A stretch of DNA of 41,048 nucleotides from positions 1 to 41,048 of the forward strand of contig NZ_LOHF01000038.1 in assembly GCF_002158995.1 (NCBI RefSeq), in the 5' to 3' direction. The notes below the pieces were generated by a model. That model worked only from the letters and a program-made list of their open reading frames with translations. It was not told the DNA's origin and did not search any database. Of this stretch, positions 1 to 7,798 are shown piece by piece; the stretch's first letter is position 1; every line of letters starts with the position of its first letter. The stretch is from Pseudomonas caspiana. Its GTDB lineage: Bacteria; Pseudomonadota; Gammaproteobacteria; Pseudomonadales; Pseudomonadaceae. Made by a program: the position numbers and the translations under genes.

Positions 1-62
1 GCGATGGCGTCCTGCCTGATACACCGCCATCGCGACCTCGCGGTGCTCGTGCGCTCCTACAG
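1..62 (-). repeat. REP/REPIN palindrome, cut by the window edge
   Basis: Read on the minus strand, 61 to 30 is a 32-base REP sequence beginning TGTAGGAGCGCACGAG. It is followed by an inverted repeat (GCGATGGCG at 1-9 against CGCCATCGC at 23-31). The same 32 bases occur in the opposite orientation at 41017-41048 with one mismatch. The head TGTAGGAGC is typical of Pseudomonas REP elements, which RAYT transposases mobilise. The partner arm lies outside the window. Confidence 0.75.
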
Positions 63-80
63 GATCTGTTCCGTTAGCCA

Positions 81-1139
81 TCAGGCATTTCCCATCTGCT
101 TCATCCGCGCGGCCTGGGTAAAATCCAGCATCCGCTGCAGCGGCCTTACCGCATGCGGGATCACCGCTGGGTCGACAAATATCTCGTTGGTCCCTTCCCG
201 CAAGCACTGCAAGGTACGTTCAAGGGTGTTCATCGCCATCCACGGGCAATGCGCGCAACTGCGGCAGGCCGCGCCGTTACCGGCAGTGGGCGCTTCGATG
301 AAAATCTTGTCCGGACACAACTGCTGCATCTTGTAGAAAATGCCGCGATCAGTGGCCACGATGAACATCTTGTTCGGCAAGGTCTGCGCGGCCTTGATCA
401 TCTGGCTGGTCGAACCGACCGCGTCAGCCAGGTCGATCACTGACTCGGGCGACTCAGGGTGGACCAGAATCGCCGCCTCCGGATACAACGCCTTCATATC
501 TTCCAGCTGCTTGGACTTGAACTCCTCGTGGACGATACACGCGCCGTCCCAAAGCAGCATGTCGGCACCGGTTTCGCGCTGGATGTAACGCCCCAGGTGC
601 TTGTCCGGTGCCCAGATGATTTTCTCGCCGTTGTCCATCAGGCTTTCAACGACTTCCAGCGCACACCCGGAAGTCACTACCCAGTCCGCACGGGCTTTGA
701 CCGCTGCCGAGGTATTGGCGTAAACCACCACCGTACGCTCCGGGTGCTGATCACAGAACGCCGTGAACTCATCCACCGGGCACCCCAGATCCAGCGAACA
801 GGTCGCCTCAAGGGTCGGCATCAGCACGCGTTTTTCAGGATTGAGAATCTTGGCGGTTTCGCCCATGAAGCGCACACCAGCGACAAGGACAGTCTTCGCC
901 GAGTGGTTATTGCTGAAACGAGCCATTTCCAGCGAGTCGGACACGCAGCCGCCGGTTTCCTCCGCCAAGGCCTGAATCACCGGGTCGCAGTAATAATGCG
1001 CCACCAGCACCGCATCCTGGGCTTTGAGCTCAGCCGCGATCGCAGCACGGTAATGGGCCTGTTCTTCGATGCTCAGCTCTTTAGGCTGCTTGGCATCAAG
1101 ATGGGCCTGAACCAACAGGCGTTCAGATATTTGCGTCAT
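81..1139 (-). CDS. nadA: Quinolinate synthase A
   Basis: NadA condenses iminoaspartate with dihydroxyacetone phosphate to make quinolinate, the precursor of NAD, in the cytoplasm. The 352-residue product has the usual family length and the three cysteines expected to hold the [4Fe-4S] cluster: C114 (EATCSLDLGC), C201 (DGACIVH) and C298 (CRSCAHCPW). These match the E. coli cluster cysteines with an offset of one. I chose the ATG at 1139, which gives MTQISERLL. An upstream in-frame ATG at 1205 would add 22 residues that do not look like NadA and would start inside the U-tract of a terminator. A possible promoter lies in 1140-1205 (TAAACT as the -10 box), so nadA is probably transcribed on its own. 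Confidence 0.97.
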   Translation of the reverse strand: MTQISERLLVQAHLDAKQPKELSIEEQAHYRAAIAAELKAQDAVLVAHYYCDPVIQALAEETGGCVSDSLEMARFSNNHSAKTVLVAGVRFMGETAKILNPEKRVLMPTLEATCSLDLGCPVDEFTAFCDQHPERTVVVYANTSAAVKARADWVVTSGCALEVVESLMDNGEKIIWAPDKHLGRYIQRETGADMLLWDGACIVHEEFKSKQLEDMKALYPEAAILVHPESPESVIDLADAVGSTSQMIKAAQTLPNKMFIVATDRGIFYKMQQLCPDKIFIEAPTAGNGAACRSCAHCPWMAMNTLERTLQCLREGTNEIFVDPAVIPHAVRPLQRMLDFTQAARMKQMGNA

Positions 1140-1204
1140 GTTCGCTGGACCTGCAAGCGCTCTGATAGCGCACAAGGCGAGTTTACACCCGAAAAGCAGA
1201 CACA

Positions 1205-1250
1205 AAAAAAGCTGGAGATCCTGATTTTCACGGGCCTTCCAGCTTTATAA
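1205..1250 (-). terminator. Rho-independent terminator of the tRNA-Lys-like relic
   Basis: On the minus strand AAGCTGGA pairs with TCCAGCTT and is followed by a run of T. The hairpin has the same design and shared core (CTGGAAGGCCC, then AGGAT) as the terminator after the intact tRNA-Lys at 10146-10190, but the stem bases differ in a compensatory way. That suggests common descent with pairing kept. It lies between the relic and nadA. Confidence 0.75.
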
Positions 1251-1254
1251 GTAT

Positions 1255-1335
1255 GTCGACCTGGGGTCGTGGTTCGGTCCTGAGGCCAATCGGTCACGTC
1301 CGACTGGCTCAAGCCGCTGAAGGCGCGCGGATTTT
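1255..1335 (-). pseudogene. Decayed tRNA-Lys-like sequence
   Basis: On the minus strand this stretch aligns colinearly with the intact tRNA-Lys at 10204-10279, from the D-arm (CAG..G.T.GAGC) through the anticodon stem (GACC.ATTGG) to the 3' acceptor (ACGACCC). About two thirds of the bases match by eye over roughly 58 positions. The TTT anticodon is lost and the CCA end is replaced by CAGG, so it should not charge lysine. It sits just before a terminator homologous to the one after the real tRNA-Lys. A TAAAAT box at about 1331-1336 could be a remnant of its promoter. It could alternatively be a small RNA derived from a tRNA gene. The rest of 1140-1426 holds no gene that I can support. Confidence 0.55.
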
Positions 1336-1426
1336 AGCCAGCCCCCTGCAGATTTACCATCTGTTTCAGCGGCCCGCGATTACCTGATTATTCCCCGTAA
1401 ACCAGACAAAGGGTCGTGTCGGCTTT

Positions 1427-2104
1427 TTACTCCGGCAACTCACAGCCTTTATTTATGAGGCTATTAATGACCCAACGGCGATCGTTATTACCTTCAGCGA
1501 TATCCAGCAGTTGTTGAGTTTCAGCGGCATGTTTGGCGCTGGCTTTTTCCAGAACACTGTCCACTTCACTAAACGGAATGCTCAGCAAACCGTCATCGTC
1601 GCCAATTACCATGTCGCCTGGCTCAATCACCATGCCATTGATTGCAATCGGAACATTGATTTCACCGGGGCCATCTTTGTAAGGACCGCGATGAGTAATA
1701 CCCGCCGCAAATACCGGAAAATCATCTGCGGCGATACTTGCTGCATCACGAATGGCACCGTTAATGACAATACCGCCCAAGCGCTTCTTGATGGCATAGG
1801 CAACCATTAACTCTCCAATGATTGCATTGGTCAGATCACCTCCGGCATCCACCACAATGACGTCACCTGGCTGAGCGATGTCCAAAGCGTAATGCACCAT
1901 CAGGTTATCGCCGGGACGGCATTTAACGGTCAGTGCCGGACCGGCCAGAACGCCTGAACGGTGCATGGGCCGCAAGCTCGCGCCACCGGCGGTCATGCGG
2001 TTCATTGAATCGCTGACGTTAGCAACGGGTACCTGACGGTAACCTTCGACCTGCTTAACGCTGACCTGACGGGTACGTTTTAATACTCTGAATCCACTGG
2101 ACAT
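1427..2104 (-). CDS. RraA-family protein, probable HMG/CHA-type pyruvate aldolase
   Basis: The 225-residue product belongs to the RraA / 4-hydroxy-4-methyl-2-oxoglutarate aldolase fold family. It shows the motif NGAIRDAAS with R119-D120, the pair that binds pyruvate and metal in class II pyruvate aldolases, preceded by a conserved GDLTNAIIGEL segment. The stretch THRGPYKDGPGEINVP is typical of the catabolic RraA-like branch rather than of the RNase E inhibitor RraA. I started at the ATG at 2104 because a GAGG sits just upstream and homology begins near there; an upstream start at 2230 would add a non-homologous leader. It is the last gene of the minus-strand cluster, 203 bases after the amidohydrolase, so it may have its own promoter. 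The product probably cleaves a 4-hydroxy-2-oxo acid to pyruvate; the substrate is inferred. Confidence 0.85.
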   Translation of the reverse strand: MSSGFRVLKRTRQVSVKQVEGYRQVPVANVSDSMNRMTAGGASLRPMHRSGVLAGPALTVKCRPGDNLMVHYALDIAQPGDVIVVDAGGDLTNAIIGELMVAYAIKKRLGGIVINGAIRDAASIAADDFPVFAAGITHRGPYKDGPGEINVPIAINGMVIEPGDMVIGDDDGLLSIPFSEVDSVLEKASAKHAAETQQLLDIAEGNNDRRWVINSLINKGCELPE

Positions 2105-2307
2105 AATGCAGCCTCGCAATAACTGACCGAGCAAAACCAACGACCCTGCTCCGTCATGAGTGAGATAAAATTTCAAAAACCAGACAACAAAAAATCTGCA
2201 TGACACTTTATTCAGGGCGAACGAAGCCACGCCGCTGAAAAACCGGACAATCGATAAACCTGATAAAGCTCTAAGTAACGGACTTCGCTGTCAGCTCGTT
2301 TTAAGCA

Positions 2308-3345
2308 CTAATCAAAACCAGTCAAGTTATAGGTATGCGCAGCCGTCTGACTAAACAGAAACCCCTTCTCCCCTGCCGTGAAGTCAGCGGTTATCTTCTT
2401 GAAGGCATTCCACATCACGCCATAGGAATACATCCCCTTATCCACCGGGAAGTTACTTTCAAACATGCAACGCTCCACACCAAACGCTTCGATGCAGTGC
2501 AGGATATAAGGGCGCCATAACTCGGCTAACGTGTCCGAATCAGGAGGCAACTCACGAGTGTGCAAAGCAAACCCACCAACGTTCATGCCCAGGCCGCCCA
2601 ACTTGACCAATACGTTCGGACAGTTCGCCAATTGGCAGATCAGCCGCGACCAGTCAGTGAAGACTTCATCACGACGGCCCGCGTAAGGTCCGACACCAAC
2701 GGGCCCGCCCACGTGATCCAGCACGATCAACTGATTGGGGAAGGACCTGGCCAGATCCAGCACCTCTTCAAGCTGGGTGTGATAACCCCAGACGTCCAGC
2801 GCCAGTGCGTAGTCCTGGAGGTAACTCAGCCCTTTGCGAAAGTACGTATCGGCAAGGACGCCAGCTGGCGGCGGTCTGGGGTTGGAGACCACTCGTGGAT
2901 CAGCATGCCAGGCCGTGACATTGCGAATCCCCTGCAAACGCGGCCCGGCCCTTTCAAGCATCTCCTCAAGAACCGGCACTACCGCCTGCCCAAGACGCAA
3001 ATCCGCACCGGCCACAATAGCGCTGCAAATCCGCGCCGGACCGTAAAGCCCACTCGCACTGAGCGCCGCGATGCCGTTGGCGAACTCCACTTCGCCCACA
3101 CACTGGAATGACTCAGGCCGATCCATGTTGAACATTGAGCGGCATTGCACATACACCGACGCCAGCACTCGATGACCGCTGTCGAGGTCATACAGATAAT
3201 CGTCGAGCAGGTAATGGTTTTCCGGGCGATTCCACAGGTGGTGATGAGCATCGACAATCACCAGTTGCGGGTCTATTGCCGCTTCGTCCACCCGCGCCAG
3301 CCACTCTTTGCGAACAGGCAAGTGTGGCGATCCAGAGGGTTTCAT
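2308..3345 (-). CDS. Amidohydrolase_2 (TIM-barrel) family metal hydrolase or lactonase
   Basis: The 345-residue protein shows the N-terminal metal motif HxH in VDAHHHLW (H34 and H36), a later histidine in LDHVGG and a C-terminal FESNFPVDK block that carries the usual catalytic aspartate. This is the COG3618 amidohydrolase group. Known relatives include 2-pyrone-4,6-dicarboxylate lactonase (LigI) and 4-oxalomesaconate hydratase (LigJ). The start codon shares one base with the stop of the ABC ATPase (TGATG), so the two are translationally coupled. The link to an importer and an RraA-type aldolase suggests it opens a lactone or hydrates an intermediate in catabolism of the imported compound. The exact reaction cannot be read from the sequence. 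Confidence 0.85.
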   Translation of the reverse strand: MKPSGSPHLPVRKEWLARVDEAAIDPQLVIVDAHHHLWNRPENHYLLDDYLYDLDSGHRVLASVYVQCRSMFNMDRPESFQCVGEVEFANGIAALSASGLYGPARICSAIVAGADLRLGQAVVPVLEEMLERAGPRLQGIRNVTAWHADPRVVSNPRPPPAGVLADTYFRKGLSYLQDYALALDVWGYHTQLEEVLDLARSFPNQLIVLDHVGGPVGVGPYAGRRDEVFTDWSRLICQLANCPNVLVKLGGLGMNVGGFALHTRELPPDSDTLAELWRPYILHCIEAFGVERCMFESNFPVDKGMYSYGVMWNAFKKITADFTAGEKGFLFSQTAAHTYNLTGFD

Positions 3346-4073
3346 CAGTGGGCCCGGATATCAGAGATAAACTTGGCCGCACGTGGATGTTTCGGCGCGG
3401 TAAAGAAGTCTTCCGGCGCTGCACGTTCCAGCACCTGCCCCGCATCCATGAACCAGATGCGGTCAGCCACTTCCCGGGCGAAGCCCATTTCGTGAGTCAC
3501 GCAAATCATGGTCATGCCTTCGGCGGCGAGGTCCTTCATGACCTGTAGTACTTCGCCAACCATTTCCGGGTCCAGCGCACTGGTCGGCTCATCGAACAAC
3601 ATCACCGGCGGCTCCATGGCCAGAGCACGGGCAATCGCCACCCGCTGCTGCTGACCACCTGACAATTGCAACGGCATGGCATCGGCCTTGTGCGCCAGGC
3701 CGACCTTTGCCAGCAGGTCACGAGCGGTTTTCGCGGCGTCGGCCTTGTTACGGTTGAGCACCGTAATCGGTCCGATCATCACGTTATCCAGCACACTCAT
3801 GTGCGGGAACAGATTGAAGTTCTGGAAGACGAAGCCCACCCGGCTGCGCAAGGCATTGAGGTTCTTTTTCGACGCATGAACGTTTTCGCCGGAAATCAGG
3901 ATGCTGCCGTCCTGGATTTCTTCCAGGCGGTTCACGGTACGAATCAATGTGGACTTACCCGAGCCGGAAGGCCCGCAAACCACAACCACCTCACCGGCGG
4001 ACACTTGCTCGGTGATATCGCTCAGTGCGCGATATTCGCCATACCACTTGTTAACGTTCTTGAATTCGATCAT
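3345..4073 (-). CDS. Polar amino-acid ABC transporter ATP-binding protein
   Basis: The 242-residue protein is an ATPase of the GlnQ/GltL/HisP class. It has a Walker A (GPSGSGKST, residues 34-42), a Q-loop (FQNFNLFPH), the signature LSGGQQQR, a Walker B (VMLFDEPTSALDP) and the H-loop (CVTHEMGFA). Length is normal for the class. Its start overlaps the stop of the second permease by four bases (ATGA). It powers the importer made of the two permeases and the binding protein encoded upstream. Confidence 0.95.
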   Translation of the reverse strand: MIEFKNVNKWYGEYRALSDITEQVSAGEVVVVCGPSGSGKSTLIRTVNRLEEIQDGSILISGENVHASKKNLNALRSRVGFVFQNFNLFPHMSVLDNVMIGPITVLNRNKADAAKTARDLLAKVGLAHKADAMPLQLSGGQQQRVAIARALAMEPPVMLFDEPTSALDPEMVGEVLQVMKDLAAEGMTMICVTHEMGFAREVADRIWFMDAGQVLERAAPEDFFTAPKHPRAAKFISDIRAH

Positions 4074-4816
4074 TTAGGTTGCCCCACCAGAACTGGATTT
4101 TCTTCGACGCTGTCATCTATGGCGCGGGCGGAACCCAGGCGTTTGCGATTGATGGTGTCTTCCAGCCATTTGGCGAGACGACTCAGCGAGAAGCACAACA
4201 CAAAGTAGAAACCGGCCAGCAGCGCGTAGACCTCGAACGGCTGGGTCAACAGCTGGTTGTTGATCTGGTAGGCCGCGAAGGTGACTTCCTGCGTACCGAT
4301 CAGGTAAGCCAGCGAGGTGTTTTTGGTGATCATGATGAATTGGTTGAGGATGCTCGGCAGCATATTGAACAACGCCTGCGGCAGCACAATCTTGCGCATG
4401 CACTGGCCGTAGCTCATGCCAATCGCCCGCGCCGCTTCAACCTGACCTTTGGGCACCGCGTTGATCCCGGCGCGTACCACTTCACCCAGATACGCCCCCT
4501 CGTACACCACCAGTGCCACCAACATGGTGACGAAGCCGGAGATGTTGATTCCGGTAATCAGCGGCACCGCGAAGTAGCACCAGAAGATCAGCAACAACAA
4601 AGGGATCGCCCGTACGACATAGGTGTAACCCATGGCTACATTGCGAATCGGCGCAATCGATGAAGTACGCGCCAGGCCCATCATGACGGCCAGCGGGAAA
4701 GAAATAATCAGCGCCAGCAACGCGATGATGACAGTCAGCGCCAGACCGCCAAGCGGCCCCTGTGGATACTGGCCGATGAGCAGCAGAATCCCGTAATCGT
4801 GAAGAATCTCGAGCAT
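4070..4816 (-). CDS. Polar amino-acid ABC transporter permease 2
   Basis: The 248-residue inner-membrane protein has about five hydrophobic segments and the EAA loop (EAARAIGMSYGQCMRKIVLPQAL) that contacts the ATPase. This is the HisM/GlnP family for polar amino acids. I placed the start at the ATG at 4816 (MLEILHDYG), two bases after the stop of the first permease. An ATG further upstream at 4882 would overlap that gene by 22 codons and add residues with no permease character. It forms a heterodimer with the preceding permease. Confidence 0.93.
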   Translation of the reverse strand: MLEILHDYGILLLIGQYPQGPLGGLALTVIIALLALIISFPLAVMMGLARTSSIAPIRNVAMGYTYVVRAIPLLLLIFWCYFAVPLITGINISGFVTMLVALVVYEGAYLGEVVRAGINAVPKGQVEAARAIGMSYGQCMRKIVLPQALFNMLPSILNQFIMITKNTSLAYLIGTQEVTFAAYQINNQLLTQPFEVYALLAGFYFVLCFSLSRLAKWLEDTINRKRLGSARAIDDSVEENPVLVGQPK

Positions 4817-4818
4817 GG

Positions 4819-5526
4819 TTACCTCGCCATCCGCAGGTCGATGCGTCGCTGCCAGACAGCACCCAGAATCATGATCGACCACGAGCCGATCAGATAAAAC
4901 AGACTCGCCACGGCAAAGGTCTGGAAGGTCATGTAGGTTTCACCTTCGATCTGCCGCGTGATGTACATCATTTCAGCGGTACCGATGGCCATGGCCAGTG
5001 CGGTGGTCTTGAACAGCGAAAGCGCCTGATTCACCAACGACGGAGCCGATGCGCGCATAGCCTGCGGAATCAGAATCTTGCGCAGGGTCTGTACGTAATT
5101 GATGCCCAGTGCACGTGCGGCTTCGGTCTGGCCGTTGGGCAATGAACGGAAGCCACTGCGCAAGTCTTCGGACACATAAGCAGCGCTGTTCAGGGTCAGG
5201 GCGATGATGGCGAAAATCACTTCACCGCCGTGGCCGTTGATCCAGTCCTGAGCAGCCATCGGCAGCAGTTGTGGAATACCGAAATACCACACGAACAACT
5301 GCACAAGGCTGGGTACATTGCGGTGGTACTCAACGAAGACTGCCACCACGAAATCGCCGATCCGACCGGGGATCAACCGAATCCCCATCAACAGGCAAGC
5401 CAGAACAAATGCCAGCACCGCCGAGATGAAGAACAGTTGCAGTGTTACCCCTGCCCCGCCCAGGAACGCGTGCAGATAGTCCCCCTGAAGCAGGGAACCG
5501 AAGCCATTGAAAATTGACACAAGCAC
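4819..5526 (-). CDS. Polar amino-acid ABC transporter permease 1
   Basis: The 235-residue membrane protein has an N-terminal hydrophobic helix (LFFISAVLAFVLACLLMGI) and the EAA motif (EAARALGINYVQTLRKILIPQAM). It belongs to the same family as its downstream neighbour, resembling GltJ. It follows the binding-protein gene after 34 bases that contain a G+C-rich hairpin. It forms the channel together with the second permease. Confidence 0.94.
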   Translation of the reverse strand: MLVSIFNGFGSLLQGDYLHAFLGGAGVTLQLFFISAVLAFVLACLLMGIRLIPGRIGDFVVAVFVEYHRNVPSLVQLFVWYFGIPQLLPMAAQDWINGHGGEVIFAIIALTLNSAAYVSEDLRSGFRSLPNGQTEAARALGINYVQTLRKILIPQAMRASAPSLVNQALSLFKTTALAMAIGTAEMMYITRQIEGETYMTFQTFAVASLFYLIGSWSIMILGAVWQRRIDLRMAR

Positions 5527-5533
5527 CTCGATC

Positions 5534-5552
5534 GGGCCGCGTGAAGCGGCCC
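5534..5552 (-). other. Intercistronic hairpin between binding protein and permease
   Basis: GGGCCGC at 5534-5540 pairs with GCGGCCC at 5546-5552 around a five-base loop, with no T-run after it. Hairpins placed here in ABC operons often protect the upstream mRNA end, so the binding protein is made in excess over the membrane subunits. That role is an inference. Confidence 0.55.
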
Positions 5553-5560
5553 GCTTTCAA

Positions 5561-6367
5561 TCACTGGAAATCAGATAGCGCGGTGAGTTTCTTCTCACGA
5601 ACCAGCTTGTATTCGGTCTGGTCGCCGTACCAGTGATCCCACAGTGCTTGCAGCTCGCCGCTGGCTTCCATGTCCACCAGCGCCTGATTGATAGCGTTTG
5701 TCAGTGCGGTTTCGCCTTTTTTGACACCTACGCAGTTAGGCTCGAAGTGCAGGGCCTGATCGAGAAAGCGCATGTTCTGGCTGCGGGTATGAAAGCGAAT
5801 CGAGGCAGGCTCGGTCATGGCCATGCCTTGCACCTTGCCTTGTTGCAGGGCAAGAAACGCTGACGGCGCATCTTCAAAACCTACGACCTTGGCGTCGGTG
5901 ATCTGCTGACGTGCGTACAGTTCAGGAGTGGAGCTCTTGATAGCGCTGACACGCTTGTCGGCCAGGTCCGCGAAGGTCTTGATGCCGCTGTCGCCTTTGA
6001 CCAGCACCTTGATCGGTACTTGGTAGTAAGCCGAGGAGAAGTCGATCTGCTCGGCACGCTCCTTGGTGTAACCCAGTGCTGCTGCCACTACGTCGGCGCG
6101 ACCGGAAATCAGTGTCGGAATCCGCGCACTGACGGCAACGCCTTGCAGCTCGGCCTTGACGCCCAGATGCTTGGCCAGAGATTTACACAGATCAACGTCC
6201 AGCCCGACGATTTCCCGGGTGGTCGGGTCCTGGTAGCCCAAGGGAACGCTGTCAGTCAGTGTCGCGCAACGCAGCGTGCCGCGATCCTTGACGTCCTGCA
6301 AACCGTCAGCCATTACCGTGGTCGCTGCCATCAACCCCATCAAAGTAAGCAAAACCTTTTTCATCAT
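5561..6367 (-). CDS. Periplasmic amino-acid-binding protein (SBP_bac_3)
   Basis: The 268-residue protein has a signal peptide (MMKKVLLTLMGLMAATTVMA, cleavage before DGL) and a type II solute-binding fold: GTLRCATL at the start of the mature part, GLDVDLCK, then SARIPTLISGRADVV with the arginine that normally binds the ligand alpha-carboxylate. In the second lobe the motif that usually carries an aspartate for the alpha-amino group reads GKVQGMAMTEP, so that aspartate is not at its usual place and a glutamate follows. I chose the first of two adjacent ATGs at 6367, with GAAGAG nine bases upstream; an upstream start at 6445 would put residues before the signal peptide. It sits between the aminotransferase and the permeases and sets the specificity of uptake. 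Confidence 0.92.
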   Translation of the reverse strand: MMKKVLLTLMGLMAATTVMADGLQDVKDRGTLRCATLTDSVPLGYQDPTTREIVGLDVDLCKSLAKHLGVKAELQGVAVSARIPTLISGRADVVAAALGYTKERAEQIDFSSAYYQVPIKVLVKGDSGIKTFADLADKRVSAIKSSTPELYARQQITDAKVVGFEDAPSAFLALQQGKVQGMAMTEPASIRFHTRSQNMRFLDQALHFEPNCVGVKKGETALTNAINQALVDMEASGELQALWDHWYGDQTEYKLVREKKLTALSDFQ

Positions 6368-6460
6368 TGTCGGTATCTCTTCAAGAATGAGGGCAGAAAT
6401 AAAAGCAGATCGTATTTTTATTGGGACGCTAGTTTTTTTAGTCACCGCTAAAAACGGCGC

Positions 6461-7666
6461 TTAACTCAATGCCTGACAGGCCTCCTTCATTCGCCGGCAC
6501 CCTTCAGTGATGATCTCGGTGGACGTCGCGAACGACAGACGCAGATACGGTGAAAGGCCATAAGCCGCGCCATCCAGAACCGCGACATTGGCGCTTTCGA
6601 GCAAATAGTTGCGTACGTCCAGATCCGATTGCAGTACCACACCTTCCGGGGTGCGCTTGCCAATCAGGCCACCGCAGTTAGGGTACGCATAAAACGCGCC
6701 TTCAATGGCGAGGCACTTCAAACCCGGTACATCGTTCAATAGCCCGATGATCAGATTGCGCCGCTCGCCAAACACTCGCGCTGCCTCCTCCACGAAACTA
6801 CCACTCTCTTCCAGCGCTGCCACTGCGGCAGCCTGACTCACCGCCGACGCGCCGCCGATGCTTTGTGACATCAACTTGTCCATGGCCTTGATCAGCGGCA
6901 GTGGACCGCCAGCATAACCAATGCGCCAGCCGGTCATGGCGTAAGCCTTGGAGACGCCATTAATGACCAGGGTCCGCTCTTTGAGCTCAGGTGCCTGCAC
7001 AGCCGGTGCGGGCAATGCAGCACCGGCGTAATTGAAGTACTCGTAAATCTCGTCGGTCATCAGCCACACGTGCGGATGACGCACCAGCACGTCAACGATC
7101 GCCTGCATTTCGGCTTCGCTGTAAATCGCGCCGCTAGGATTGTTCGGGGAGTTGAGCACCAGCCATTTGGTTTTCGGCGTGATCGCGGCTTCCAGTTGCT
7201 CAGGCTGAAGCTTGAAGCCTTGCGAGTCCGGGCATTCGAGGATTACCGGCACACCACCATTCAACTTGACGATGTCCGGGTAGCTGACCCAGTAAGGCGC
7301 AGGGATGATCACTTCGTCGCCGTCATTCACGGTGCACGTGAACGCGGTGTAGATCAGCTGCTTGGCGCCCGAACCTACAACGATTTCAGCCAGCGAGTAA
7401 TCCAGACCGTTGTCCTGCTTGAACTTGCGCTGCACGGCCGCCTTCAACTGTTTGGTGCCAGTGGTCGCGGTATAGCGAGTCTGCCCTGCCAGAGCGGCAG
7501 TGCGTGCTGCCTCGATGATCGACGTCGGGGTGACGAAGTCCGGCTCGCCGACGCAGAAATCAAGAATCTTCTTGCCAGCAGCCTCCAGCTCCATGACCCG
7601 CGCTTTCGCGGCAACACTGGCGGACGATGCGAAACGGTTCAGTTTGTTCGAAAGCGGGTACGACAT
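6461..7666 (-). CDS. Class I aminotransferase (aspartate aminotransferase type 1b)
   Basis: The 401-residue PLP enzyme has the landmarks of fold type I: SPNNPSG near residue 173, TDEIYEYF at 204-211 with the PLP-contacting aspartate and tyrosine, the Schiff-base lysine K240 in NGVSKAYAMTGWRIGY, and the carboxylate-binding arginine in YLRLSFA. It resembles aspartate/prephenate aminotransferases. It is the first gene of the minus-strand cluster, and the LysR regulator diverges from it. In this context it probably removes the amino group of the imported amino acid to give a 2-oxo acid for the downstream hydrolase and aldolase. A housekeeping aspartate aminotransferase should exist elsewhere. Confidence 0.93.
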   Translation of the reverse strand: MSYPLSNKLNRFASSASVAAKARVMELEAAGKKILDFCVGEPDFVTPTSIIEAARTAALAGQTRYTATTGTKQLKAAVQRKFKQDNGLDYSLAEIVVGSGAKQLIYTAFTCTVNDGDEVIIPAPYWVSYPDIVKLNGGVPVILECPDSQGFKLQPEQLEAAITPKTKWLVLNSPNNPSGAIYSEAEMQAIVDVLVRHPHVWLMTDEIYEYFNYAGAALPAPAVQAPELKERTLVINGVSKAYAMTGWRIGYAGGPLPLIKAMDKLMSQSIGGASAVSQAAAVAALEESGSFVEEAARVFGERRNLIIGLLNDVPGLKCLAIEGAFYAYPNCGGLIGKRTPEGVVLQSDLDVRNYLLESANVAVLDGAAYGLSPYLRLSFATSTEIITEGCRRMKEACQALS

Positions 7667-7798
7667 TGCGAATGACCTGTGGGTTTAGGCTCGGTTGCCA
7701 TGAAGACTACTAACTGCCAAAACGAACAAAAAGCGATTTTTTTTTGGCTTTATTCATCTCTTAAGGGCATCTTTCGGCCAACGACTGAGGATTTCGGA
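7667..7798. promoter_or_regulatory. Divergent promoter/operator region of the LysR-controlled cluster
   Basis: This 132-base gap separates the aminotransferase (leftward) from the LysR gene (rightward), the usual place for a LysR binding site. It contains a run of nine T at 7737-7745 and A+T-rich flanks. I could not single out a convincing T-N11-A operator or -35/-10 pair by eye, so the assignment rests on position. Confidence 0.55.

Noticed and set aside
1205..1340. NAD-sensing riboswitch in the nadA leader
   Set aside because: The sequence aligns with tRNA-Lys and its terminator instead, and a separate nadA promoter appears to lie after the terminator.
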